From the NCBI GenBank assembly GCA_023958085.1, contig JAMLGI010000005.1, positions 62,001 to 126,000 of the forward strand: 64,000 nucleotides of DNA, written 5' to 3'. Shown here piece after piece: positions 50,436 through 57,871 of the stretch. Under the pieces are notes generated by a model, which did not search any database, was not told the origin of the DNA, and worked only from the letters and a program-made list of their open reading frames with translations. A program made the position numbers and the translations under genes. Each line of letters opens with the position of its first letter. Position 1 is the stretch's first letter. The DNA comes from Solirubrobacterales bacterium (GTDB lineage: Bacteria > Actinomycetota > Thermoleophilia > Solirubrobacterales > 70-9).

Positions 50436-52061
50436 TCAGGGGAGGAGCTTCCCCGGGTTCATGATCCCGGCCGGATCGAGGCGGTCCTTCGCCGCCTGTA
50501 GTACCTCGGCTCCCAACGGTCCGATCTCTCCGGCCACCCGGGGTCGATGGTCCCGACCGGTCGCGTGATGGTGAGAGAGCGTGCCTCCGTTCGCCTGAAT
50601 CGCGTCCAGTGCGGCCGTCTTCACCGCCGGCCATGAGTGTGCGCCTCCGGCCGGCCCGGGCGACGCGATAACCGTGAAGTAGAGCGAGGCGCCGTCCGGA
50701 TAGGCATGGGAGAGATGGCACATCAGGACGCCCTTCATCTTCTGGCTCCCCATCGCTCCGTCAACCGCTTCCGAAACTCGCCGGTAGAGCTCCGGGTGCC
50801 GTGACCAGCTGGTCGCGGTCTCGAAGGTTTCAACCAGGACCCCGCGATCAAGCAGCGTCTCCCGCAGATAGGGGCCGTGGAACCGTCCCCGGGCCCATCC
50901 CCTTCCCCCGGACTGCCCGAGATTGACCGCTCCACCCTTCCTGAGCGCCCGGGCCACGACACTCCGGCGGTGTCGGCAGTCCTCGGCGGTCCCCTCGTAG
51001 CTGACGATCATCAGTGCGCCGTCGCTTCGTTTACGGGCCTCGAGGTAGCGCCGGAAGGCGGTGCCCGCCAGCCCGGACGGCGACGACATTGCCAGGGACA
51101 CCTCGGTCTCGTTGCGATCCGACACGCGGATCACGGCCGGCAGATCGCCGCTCTGGGCCAGTTCCCGGACGATCTCGTTGCCGGCCTCGAAGGACTCGGC
51201 GATCCAGGCCTCCCGTCGAACCTGTGCCGGGGTCGGTCGCACCCTGACCTCGACCTCGGGGATCACGCCCAGCATCCCTTCGGATCCGATGATCAGCTCC
51301 CGCAGGCTGGGTCCGATCGAGGTGTGCGGGGTCGGCCCGGTCGAGAGCACGCCCTCCGGGGTGACCAGGCTCACCCCGGTGACCATCGAGTCAAATCGCC
51401 CGTACCCGCTGGATGACTGCCCGGCCGACCGGGTTGCTGCGAACCCCCCGATGGTGGCGTACTCGAACGACTGGGGGAAGTGACCCAGGGTCAGGCCGTC
51501 CGCGCCGAGCAGGGCCTCCGCCTCGGGGCCTCGCAGCCCGGCTCCGAGCCGAGCGGTAAGCGAGGTCCGGTCGATCTCGATTCCCCGCAGATTGACCAGG
51601 TCGAGGGCGATCACGAGATCGCACTCTCCCCGGAGCGGGGCCACCCCGCCGACCACGCTGGTTCCGCCGCCGAACGGCACCACCGCCACCCGTTCCCGGG
51701 CAGACACTTCCAGAATCGGCGCGATGGCCTCGGCCGAAGCCGGGGTGATCACGGCATCCGGGGCCCGTTCCAGTACGCCGGAGCGAAGGGCAAGCAGATC
51801 GAGGTAGCTCTGACCGGCGGCGTGCCGGATCCGGTCCTCCGGGGAAACCGAGACCGCCAACGGCCCGGCCGTTTCGAGCAGGTCGCTGGGCAGCTCCCCT
51901 GCCGGCGGCAGTTCCACCTCCTCGATGTCACGGATTCCGGGGATCGTCGCTCCGGTGAGGATCTCTCTCTCGACCAGCATCCGTTCGGCGGCCGGCGGCA
52001 GCTCGGCACGTTCGTCCGGGTTTCCCCAGCCCCACCAGCGGGTGTCCCGGCGTGGCTCCAT
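50436..52061 (-). CDS. FAD-binding oxidase resembling alkyl-dihydroxyacetonephosphate synthase
   Basis: A 541-residue vanillyl-alcohol-oxidase-family flavoenzyme. The FAD-binding PP-loop region is VVPFGGGTSVVGG and ATIGGFAATRSAGQSSSGYGR; GSEGMLGVI follows. The C-terminal LSHHHATGRDH matches the histidine motif of alkyl-DHAP synthases, which make the ether bond of ether lipids. The closest assignment is AGPS-like, but FAD-linked oxidases that act on lactate or glycolate share much of this fold. Start is ATG 52061, two bases after the SRPBCC gene stop. It is the last gene of the long minus-strand block. Confidence 0.9.
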   Translation of the reverse strand: MEPRRDTRWWGWGNPDERAELPPAAERMLVEREILTGATIPGIRDIEEVELPPAGELPSDLLETAGPLAVSVSPEDRIRHAAGQSYLDLLALRSGVLERAPDAVITPASAEAIAPILEVSARERVAVVPFGGGTSVVGGVAPLRGECDLVIALDLVNLRGIEIDRTSLTARLGAGLRGPEAEALLGADGLTLGHFPQSFEYATIGGFAATRSAGQSSSGYGRFDSMVTGVSLVTPEGVLSTGPTPHTSIGPSLRELIIGSEGMLGVIPEVEVRVRPTPAQVRREAWIAESFEAGNEIVRELAQSGDLPAVIRVSDRNETEVSLAMSSPSGLAGTAFRRYLEARKRSDGALMIVSYEGTAEDCRHRRSVVARALRKGGAVNLGQSGGRGWARGRFHGPYLRETLLDRGVLVETFETATSWSRHPELYRRVSEAVDGAMGSQKMKGVLMCHLSHAYPDGASLYFTVIASPGPAGGAHSWPAVKTAALDAIQANGGTLSHHHATGRDHRPRVAGEIGPLGAEVLQAAKDRLDPAGIMNPGKLLP

Positions 52062-52063
52062 CG

Positions 52064-52552
52064 TCAGGCGCCACCCACCGTTGGGGGCTCCAGCAGCTCG
52101 GCCAGCGACTCAAGGGCAGAGTCGAGCAGCTGGCGTTGCCCCTTCTTCATCGCGAAGCCGGCGAGCTTCGCGGTCCCCTTGAGCTGGTGAACTGCGGTGA
52201 TCGTCACGGTTGCTCCCGGGCTCGAAGCCTCGATCCCGACCAGAATGGCCTGGCGAAGCAGATGCTTCTCGAACGCGGTCCCCTCTAGCTCCTGCTCCCA
52301 CTCGTACCGGACCGGGCGGTTGGCCGCGGTGCAGCGGTAGTCGAGGCGGAGCAGTCGTCCCGAGTCGGCCTGCAGGACGCTGGTCCAGCGGGTCCGCTCG
52401 GACCCGGGCTTCCCGGCGACATCCTCGATCCGGGTGACGCGCGGCCACCAGCCGGCCTGACGCCGCGGATCGGCGATCAGGTCGTATGCCGTCTCGGGGG
52501 CGACCGCGAACTCTCTCTTGCGGGTGACCGAAGGCAGAGGGAGCTCCGTCAG
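52064..52552 (-). CDS. SRPBCC-family (polyketide cyclase/CoxG-like) protein with a probable CTG start
   Basis: A 162-residue lipid- or hydrophobic-ligand-binding protein in the START/SRPBCC fold. The opening PSVTRKREFAVAPETAYDLI is typical, as is the closing KKGQRQLLDSALESLAELLE helix. The frame has a stop just upstream (TGA inside ftsR) and no ATG, GTG or TTG before the conserved first strand. CTG 52552 overlaps the ftsR stop as CTGA, exactly like the ATGA/GTGA junctions used elsewhere here. It may shuttle or sense a lipid (inference from fold and neighbours). Confidence 0.87.
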   Translation of the reverse strand: MTELPLPSVTRKREFAVAPETAYDLIADPRRQAGWWPRVTRIEDVAGKPGSERTRWTSVLQADSGRLLRLDYRCTAANRPVRYEWEQELEGTAFEKHLLRQAILVGIEASSPGATVTITAVHQLKGTAKLAGFAMKKGQRQLLDSALESLAELLEPPTVGGA

Positions 52553-53298
52553 CCGTCAGAGGCCAGCCGGCGCAGATCGCGAACCAGGAGCGCGTGTTTC
52601 AGCTCACTCAGGACGGTGGCCATGCGCTCCAGGCTCTCGACCGCCTCCTTGCGTCGCTGGGGGTTGCGTGAACCCAGCTTCGGCGCCAGCAGCGCCTCGA
52701 TCAGCTGGACCTCACGGTCGGCAGAGGTCTTGAACAGCCGCAGGTTGCGGGCACCGACTCCGGATCGGGCCAGCTCGTTCGCAGCCCGGACGACCTCAAG
52801 GTCGGTTTCGTCATAGATCGGGGCGCCCTCTGCGGTCCGCGGCGAGATCAGTCCGTACTCCTGGAGCTCGCGGACGAATTCCGGGCGCGCCCCGGTTTCC
52901 TCAACCACCTCTTCGAGTGACAGCCGGGAACTTGAGGTGCCGATCAGTTTTGCCCGGCGGGTGGCGTTGGTCCGCGATCCGGACTCTCCGATTCCGGTCA
53001 CCACCGGGCCGGAGGCCAGTTCCTGGCGGATCACCCTCAGCGGCAGGAACTCGTCCCGCTGGAGACGCAACACGGTGCGGAGCCGGTCGACGTCGGTCTG
53101 GCTGTAGAGCCTGTAGCCGCCAGGCGTACGGCGCGGAGTGACCAGTTTCTGGTCTTCGAGATACCGGATCTTCGAGATCGAGACGTCATCGAACTCCTTG
53201 GCCAGCAACTTCGCCACGGCCCCGATGGTCAGCGCCTTGCGGGGCCTGCGGGCGGGCGCCGCCGCTCCGGTCACGGTTCCGTCGGCCAAAGTGTTCAC
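52549..53298 (-). CDS. ftsR: MerR-family regulator resembling FtsR
   Basis: A 249-residue protein with an N-terminal MerR helix-turn-helix (LTIGAVAKLLAKEFDDVSIS, then KIRYLEDQKLVTPRRTPGGY) and a second winged-helix-like segment (SLEEVVEETGARPEFVREL, then YDETDLEVV). This matches FtsR (Rv1828), which activates ftsZ expression in Corynebacterium and Mycobacterium, where it follows garA. The same order is found here: the FHA gene stop overlaps this ATG by four bases (ATGA). The SRPBCC gene starts in its stop codon. Confidence 0.88.
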   Translation of the reverse strand: MNTLADGTVTGAAAPARRPRKALTIGAVAKLLAKEFDDVSISKIRYLEDQKLVTPRRTPGGYRLYSQTDVDRLRTVLRLQRDEFLPLRVIRQELASGPVVTGIGESGSRTNATRRAKLIGTSSSRLSLEEVVEETGARPEFVRELQEYGLISPRTAEGAPIYDETDLEVVRAANELARSGVGARNLRLFKTSADREVQLIEALLAPKLGSRNPQRRKEAVESLERMATVLSELKHALLVRDLRRLASDG

Positions 53299-53762
53299 CG
53301 TTCCAGGAAGGTGAGCTTGTACTTGCCGACCTGGATCTCGTCCCCGTCCTCGAGCTGCTGGGACTCGATCCGTTTGCGATTGACGTAGGTCCCGTTCAGG
53401 GAGCCGAGATCATCGATGAAGATCCCGTCCTTGCGTTCGACCAGCAGGGCGTGATTGCGGGAGACGGTGACGTCGTCCAGAAATACCCCGGCGTCGGGGC
53501 TGCGCCCGATTGCGGTCCGCTCGCCTTCGAGCGGAAAGGTCTCCCCCGCGCGCCCGCCGCCGCTGCGGATCACCAGGGCCGCGCCGGCCCGTTCGATCTC
53601 GGCATCGATGTCGACCGCCTGGATCTCACCGGTTTCACCGATCTGGTAGGTGGTGGTCGCTTCCTCGACCCCTTCACGGCCTCCGATGTAGGTTCCGCAC
53701 TTCTGACAGTAGTTGGCCGGATCGTCGTTGATGAAGCCGCATTCGGGACAGTGCTTCGCCAT
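53295..53762 (-). CDS. FHA-domain protein of the GarA/OdhI type with an N-terminal zinc ribbon
   Basis: GarA/OdhI proteins bind and inhibit 2-oxoglutarate dehydrogenase and adjust glutamate metabolism. Kinases such as PknB/PknG switch them off by phosphorylating a Thr pair. The 155-residue protein has a zinc ribbon (C5, C8, C19, C22), a segment EEATTTYQ (34-40) at the position of the phospho-site, and an FHA domain with GRS (86-88), SRNH (101-104) and NGT (123-125). GarA lacks such a ribbon, so equivalence is not certain. ATG 53762 lies seven bases after a perfect TATAAT. A nine-base-longer start at 53771 is less likely. It is followed by ftsR. Confidence 0.9.
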   Translation of the reverse strand: MAKHCPECGFINDDPANYCQKCGTYIGGREGVEEATTTYQIGETGEIQAVDIDAEIERAGAALVIRSGGGRAGETFPLEGERTAIGRSPDAGVFLDDVTVSRNHALLVERKDGIFIDDLGSLNGTYVNRKRIESQQLEDGDEIQVGKYKLTFLER

Positions 53763-53769
53763 GGAGGCC

Positions 53770-53775
53770 ATTATA
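53770..53775 (-). promoter_or_regulatory. Consensus -10 (TATAAT) of the FHA gene
   Basis: On the minus strand, TATAAT ends seven bases before ATG 53762. It is the best -10 in the window and marks a leaderless transcript for the FHA-ftsR-SRPBCC genes. Confidence 0.6.
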
Positions 53776-53804
53776 CGGACCGACCCTAACCTTCAACTCA
53801 GGGT

Positions 53805-54452
53805 TTACGGTTGGGATTCTTCTTCCAGCCGGGCCCGAAGTTGGTCGCGACCGCTGCGGAAGTAGAGCGCGGTGGCCCCGAACGCGAGGATGACGCCGAT
53901 CGCCAGCAGGACAACCGGGATCCAGCCGTCGACAAGCATCGCGAAGAGCAGCGAGGCCATCACCGGAAACACAGCCATTCGCCCGAACCAGTTCACCTCG
54001 ATGTCGATCCCGTGAGTGAGGCCCCACCGAGCCAGGAGCGCCGTCACCAGCTCTCGGACCACCAGCAGCAGGAGCAGCCAGCGGGGCAGGAGGTCAAAGT
54101 GCCAGCAGACCAGCGCCCCGGAAAGGATGGTCAGACGGTCGATCACCGGGTCCATCAACGCGCCGAGGCGGCTGTACTGCCCGGTCACCCGGGCGAGGAA
54201 GCCGTCGACGTAGTCCCCGGCCGAGACCAGGAAGAAGAGCAGGGCGGCCACCGGGTCCCGACCGTCCGGGCTGCCGATCGCCACCACCCAGAAACCGATC
54301 AGACCGCCGATCCGCAGATAGCCGACCAGGTTGGGCAGGGTCAGGGGGCGAAGTGGCTGTCCGGCCCGGGTCGGTGCGGGCTCGGCACCGGTCCGATCGA
54401 GGCCGAAGAGCCGCCTGACTCTCCCCCGGCCGAAAGGTGCCCCCCGTCCCAT
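53805..54452 (-). CDS. CDP-alcohol phosphatidyltransferase (PgsA-like)
   Basis: A membrane enzyme that attaches an alcohol head group to a CDP-linked lipid. The full motif D80-x2-D83-G84-x2-A87-R88-x8-G97-x3-D101-x3-D105 is present (GDYVDGFLARVTGQ). Four or five helices follow. It is 215 aa. The product could be phosphatidylglycerophosphate, cardiolipin precursor or another phospholipid. Its place near garA/ftsR recalls pgsA2 in the Mycobacterium tuberculosis garA region. It starts directly after the proS stop, so the two are probably co-transcribed. Confidence 0.9.
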   Translation of the reverse strand: MGRGAPFGRGRVRRLFGLDRTGAEPAPTRAGQPLRPLTLPNLVGYLRIGGLIGFWVVAIGSPDGRDPVAALLFFLVSAGDYVDGFLARVTGQYSRLGALMDPVIDRLTILSGALVCWHFDLLPRWLLLLLVVRELVTALLARWGLTHGIDIEVNWFGRMAVFPVMASLLFAMLVDGWIPVVLLAIGVILAFGATALYFRSGRDQLRARLEEESQP

Positions 54453-56147
54453 TCAGACGAGGGACCGGATCAGGTTTCCAACTGCGCCGGCCGCATCGTC
54501 AAGCGGTATCTCATGCTCCGTTCCGCTGCGACGTTCGCTGCCCTCGAGCCGACCCTCGGCCAGGCCCCGCCGGCCGGCGACCACCCGGAGCGGGCAGCCG
54601 ATCAACTCGGCGTCGGTCAGTTTCTGACCGGCTCCACCGTCCCGATCGTCGTAGAGCACCTCGATCCCGGCCCGGATCAGCTCCTCGTAAAGCCGGTCGG
54701 TGATTTCCCGGTCGGATTCACCCGGTTTCGAGAGCGCTACCAGATGCACCGTCCAGGGCGCCAACGAGCTGGGCCACGACAGGCCCTTGTCGTCCGCGAA
54801 CTGTTCCGCCGCGGCGGCCACGATCCGGGCCGGCCCGATGCCGTAGCACCCCATCACGACGGTCTGTTCCCGTCCGTCCTCGTCCAGATAGGTGGCGCCG
54901 AGCGGTTCGCTGTACCGGGTTCCGAGCTTGAAGATGTTGGCCACCTCGATCGCCGGTTCGAGGGTGATCTCCAGTCCTTCAGCGGTCCGGTCGCCGGACT
55001 CCACGCTGCGCACATCGACCTCTTCGTACTCGAAGTCCCTGCCCGGCTCGACCCCGCGCAGATGGAGATCGGCCCGGTTCGCCCCGGTGATCAAGCCGCC
55101 GCCGGTGATCGCCCGGTCCATGATGATCCTGACCGACGGGTCGGCCGGTGAAACCGGACCGATGAACCCGGCCGGCCCGAGCTTTTCCTCGATCTCCTCG
55201 ATCCCGGCCGGTCTCGACGGCATCTTGAGTGTGTTGTCGAGCTTGACCTGGTTCACGTGGTGGTCGCCCCGGACCAGGACCAGCACGAACTCGCCGGAGT
55301 CGCTGATCACCGGGACCGCCTTGATCAGGGCCCCGGGATCCGCCTTGAGGGCGTCCGCCACCTGCTCGACCGTCTTCAGTCCCGGCGTCTCCACCGCCTC
55401 CGGTTGGTCCAGCAGAGGTGGGCGGTTGATCTCCCGGGCGGTCGCGGTGGCAACCTCAAGGTTGGCGGCGTAGCCGGGTGCCAGGGCGATCGTGTCCTCT
55501 CCCGCTCCGCACGGAGCCATGTACTCGTGCGCACCGGAGCCGCCCATCATCCCGACGTCGGACTCCACCCGGTACCAGTTGAGTCCGGAGCGGTCAAAAA
55601 TCCGATCGTAGGCCTCGATCATGCGGGCGTACACCGCCTCCAGCCCGGCCACGTCACGGTCGAAACTGTACGCGTCCTTCATCACGAACTCACGGGTCCG
55701 AAGCACCCCGGCACGGGGTCTCGGTTCGTCCCGTTCCTTGGTCTGGATCTGGTAGACCAGTTTCGGCAGATCACGGTAGGAGCGGATCTCGGCGGCCATG
55801 TGCCCGGTGACGCACTCCTCGTGGGTCATCGCGAGCACAAGCCGGGAACCCTTGCGGTCCTCCAGGCGGAAGAGTTCGTCGATTCCGTAGCGGCCGGTTT
55901 TCTCCCAGGGGGCGGACGGCTGCATCACCGGCATCACCATCTCCTGGGCCCCGGCCCGGTCCATCTCCTCCCGCAGAATGGTCTCGACCTTGCGGTGAAC
56001 CCGGAGCCCCGCCGGCAGCCAGGTCCAGAGACCGGTCCCCATCTGCCGGATCATGCCCGCCCGAACCAGCAGCTTGTGACTGACCGCCTCCGCGTCAGAG
56101 GGAGCATCTTTCAGGGTCGGAATGAAGGCCTCGGAAAAGCGGGTCAT
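54453..56147 (-). CDS. proS: Prolyl-tRNA synthetase
   Basis: A class II aminoacyl-tRNA synthetase of 564 aa, the bacterial type with an inserted editing domain between motifs 2 and 3. Motif 1 is around GTGLWTWLPAGLRVHRKVE, motif 2 FRLEDRKGSRLVLAMTHEE, and motif 3 GCYGIGPARIVAA. The C-terminal anticodon-binding domain starts near WTVHLVALS. The start is ATG 56147; TAGGTT (56157-56162) lies nine bases upstream. Between it and ispG is the 126-base tandem repeat array, which would form part of its leader if transcribed from ispG. Confidence 0.96.
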   Translation of the reverse strand: MTRFSEAFIPTLKDAPSDAEAVSHKLLVRAGMIRQMGTGLWTWLPAGLRVHRKVETILREEMDRAGAQEMVMPVMQPSAPWEKTGRYGIDELFRLEDRKGSRLVLAMTHEECVTGHMAAEIRSYRDLPKLVYQIQTKERDEPRPRAGVLRTREFVMKDAYSFDRDVAGLEAVYARMIEAYDRIFDRSGLNWYRVESDVGMMGGSGAHEYMAPCGAGEDTIALAPGYAANLEVATATAREINRPPLLDQPEAVETPGLKTVEQVADALKADPGALIKAVPVISDSGEFVLVLVRGDHHVNQVKLDNTLKMPSRPAGIEEIEEKLGPAGFIGPVSPADPSVRIIMDRAITGGGLITGANRADLHLRGVEPGRDFEYEEVDVRSVESGDRTAEGLEITLEPAIEVANIFKLGTRYSEPLGATYLDEDGREQTVVMGCYGIGPARIVAAAAEQFADDKGLSWPSSLAPWTVHLVALSKPGESDREITDRLYEELIRAGIEVLYDDRDGGAGQKLTDAELIGCPLRVVAGRRGLAEGRLEGSERRSGTEHEIPLDDAAGAVGNLIRSLV

Positions 56148-56261
56148 GAAGCAGGAAACCTACCGCCTGTCCGAGGCGAAACGCCGCACCCCCCGAGCAT
56201 CGACAGGAGCTTTCACGCACGATATGGCGGACAACTCTCCTCTCGACAGTCGGTCACCGGC

Positions 56262-56565
56262 CCGTGAGCGTTCCGCGTGAGGTTGATGACGCCGCCAGCG
56301 GACGGCTGGTGGTGTGATGTTCCCGGGGCCGTCCAGCCGTTCGCTGGCAAGGAATCCGCCGAAAGCGGGGCGCGATAGGACTTTTGTCCGTGAGCGTTCC
56401 GCGTGAGGTTGATGACGCCGCCAGCGGACGGCTGGTGGCGTGATGTTCCCGGGGCCGTCCAGCCGTTCGCTGGCAAGGAATCCGCCGAAAGCGGGACGCG
56501 ACAGGACTTTTGTCCGTGAGCGTTCCGCGTGAGGTTGATGACGCCGCCAGCGGACGGCTGGTGGC
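56262..56565. repeat. 126-base tandem repeat array (2 full copies plus part of a third)
   Basis: Copies start at 56262, 56388 and 56514, each opening with CCGTGAGCGTTCCGCG. The first two are 126 bases with few differences; the third is cut after about 52 bases, next to the ispG stop. Each full copy holds CCAGCGGACGGCTGG and CCAGCCGTTCGCTGG (56295-56309, 56333-56347), which can pair with each other or each fold alone. GGACTTTTGTCC forms a small stem at each junction. The unit length is a multiple of three and the minus strand stays open across copies, but no start is apparent. 56148-56261 shows only a possible -10. Confidence 0.9.
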
Positions 56566-56570
56566 CCCGG

Positions 56571-57827
56571 TCAGGCCCGGGTGAAGCGGCGGCCCGCAGT
56601 CGGCGAGGAGACCTCATCGACCAGCAGGGCGTCGTTCTCGGCCTTCTGGGAGGCTTCGTGCTCCAGTCTGGCGATCTTTTCGGGGGTGAGGTCGTCGGCG
56701 TTCTCGTCTTCGATCTTCTTGATCCAGGCCTCGCCCTCGGCTGATTCCGCCTCGTTGAACTCCACCTCGCCGTCACGTCCCAGGGCGAGATCGATCTGCT
56801 CGAAAAGGGTGTCGACCAGAAGTTCGGTGGGCACCTTCTTGATCGCCTTGCCCTGGGCAAACACGACTCCCTCGTTGCGGGCCCCGGCGATCCCGAAGTC
56901 CGCATGCTTCGCCTCCCCGATGCCGTTGACGGCACAGCCGAGGACAGCGACCTCGATCGGCTCCTCGTAGGTTTCGAGCCGCTGTTCGACTTCGGCGACA
57001 ACCGCGTCCATGTCGAACTGGAGCCGGCCGCAGGTCGGACAGGCGATCAGGACGGGGCCCTTCTCCCGGAGCTGCAGAGCCTTGAGGATCTCCCAGGCGA
57101 CCTTGACTTCCTCCTCGGCGTGGAAGGTCGAGAGGCTGATCCGGACTGTGTCCCCCACTCCGTCGGCCAGCAGCGTGCCGAGGCCGACCGCGGACTTGAG
57201 CGAGCCGGACCATTTGGTTCCGGCTTCGGTGATGCCGAGGTGGATCGGATACGGGATCTTCTCGGCCAGCAGCCGGTTCGCCGCGATCGTGTTGGGAACG
57301 TTGGTCGACTTGATCGAAACCTTGAAGTTCTCGAACTCGAGGCCTTCCATCAGGGCCACAAACTCGGTTGCGGCAGTGACCAGGGCCTCGACCGGACTGT
57401 CCCGTTCGAGTGCGTGGAGATGTTTCGGCAGGGAGCCGGAGTTGACGCCGATTCGCATCGGGGTGCCGTGTCGGTTGGCCAGTTCCGCAACCTGGGCGAC
57501 CTTGTCACGGCCGCCGATGTTGCCGGGGTTCAGCCGGATGCAGTGGGCTCCGGCCTCGATCGCCTTCAGGGCCAGGGTGTAGTTGAAATGGATGTCGGCG
57601 ATGATCGGCACCGGCGACTGCTTGACGATGGTCTTCAGCGCCTCGACGTCCTTGTCCCGTGGCACCGCGACCCGGACGATGTCGGCCCCGGCCTCTGCCA
57701 CCCGCTCGATCTGAGCCATGGTTTCGGTCAGGTTCGCGGTTTCGGTCTTGGTCATCGTCTGGACCGCTACCGGTGCGCCACCCCCGACCGGGACCCGTCC
57801 GACGAAAATCTGTCGCTTCGATGCCAC
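56571..57827 (-). CDS. ispG: 4-hydroxy-3-methylbut-2-enyl diphosphate synthase IspG
   Basis: IspG (GcpE) reduces MEcPP to HMBPP in the MEP isoprenoid pathway using a 4Fe-4S cluster. The TIM barrel has ADIHFNYTLALKAIEAGAHC and RLNPGNIGG. The cluster ligands are C263 and C266 (ACPTCGR) and C298 (LGCAVNGIGE), with E305 as the fourth. It is 418 aa; the last 20 residues after KAENDALL are an unconserved tail ending beside the repeat array. Start is GTG 57827, six bases after TACCCT. It works with dxr at 61925-63085. Confidence 0.96.
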   Translation of the reverse strand: MASKRQIFVGRVPVGGGAPVAVQTMTKTETANLTETMAQIERVAEAGADIVRVAVPRDKDVEALKTIVKQSPVPIIADIHFNYTLALKAIEAGAHCIRLNPGNIGGRDKVAQVAELANRHGTPMRIGVNSGSLPKHLHALERDSPVEALVTAATEFVALMEGLEFENFKVSIKSTNVPNTIAANRLLAEKIPYPIHLGITEAGTKWSGSLKSAVGLGTLLADGVGDTVRISLSTFHAEEEVKVAWEILKALQLREKGPVLIACPTCGRLQFDMDAVVAEVEQRLETYEEPIEVAVLGCAVNGIGEAKHADFGIAGARNEGVVFAQGKAIKKVPTELLVDTLFEQIDLALGRDGEVEFNEAESAEGEAWIKKIEDENADDLTPEKIARLEHEASQKAENDALLVDEVSSPTAGRRFTRA

Positions 57828-57833
57828 CCCTGC

Positions 57834-57839
57834 AGGGTA
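57834..57839 (-). promoter_or_regulatory. Predicted -10 of ispG
   Basis: On the minus strand TACCCT ends six bases before GTG 57827, the spacing of a leaderless mRNA. Confidence 0.45.
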
Positions 57840-57871
57840 CCGGGAGCCCGTCGGCGACCGTCACCCGCCGG

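Noticed and set aside
53811-55151. Long plus-strand frame over the PgsA-like and proS genes
   Set aside because: It is antisense to two complete, motif-bearing genes and has no family features.
56213-57001. Minus-strand frame encoding 42-residue repeats across the tandem array
   Set aside because: It is out of frame with ispG, has no start or ribosome site of its own, and its upstream half is antisense-frame ispG; open by composition and unit length.
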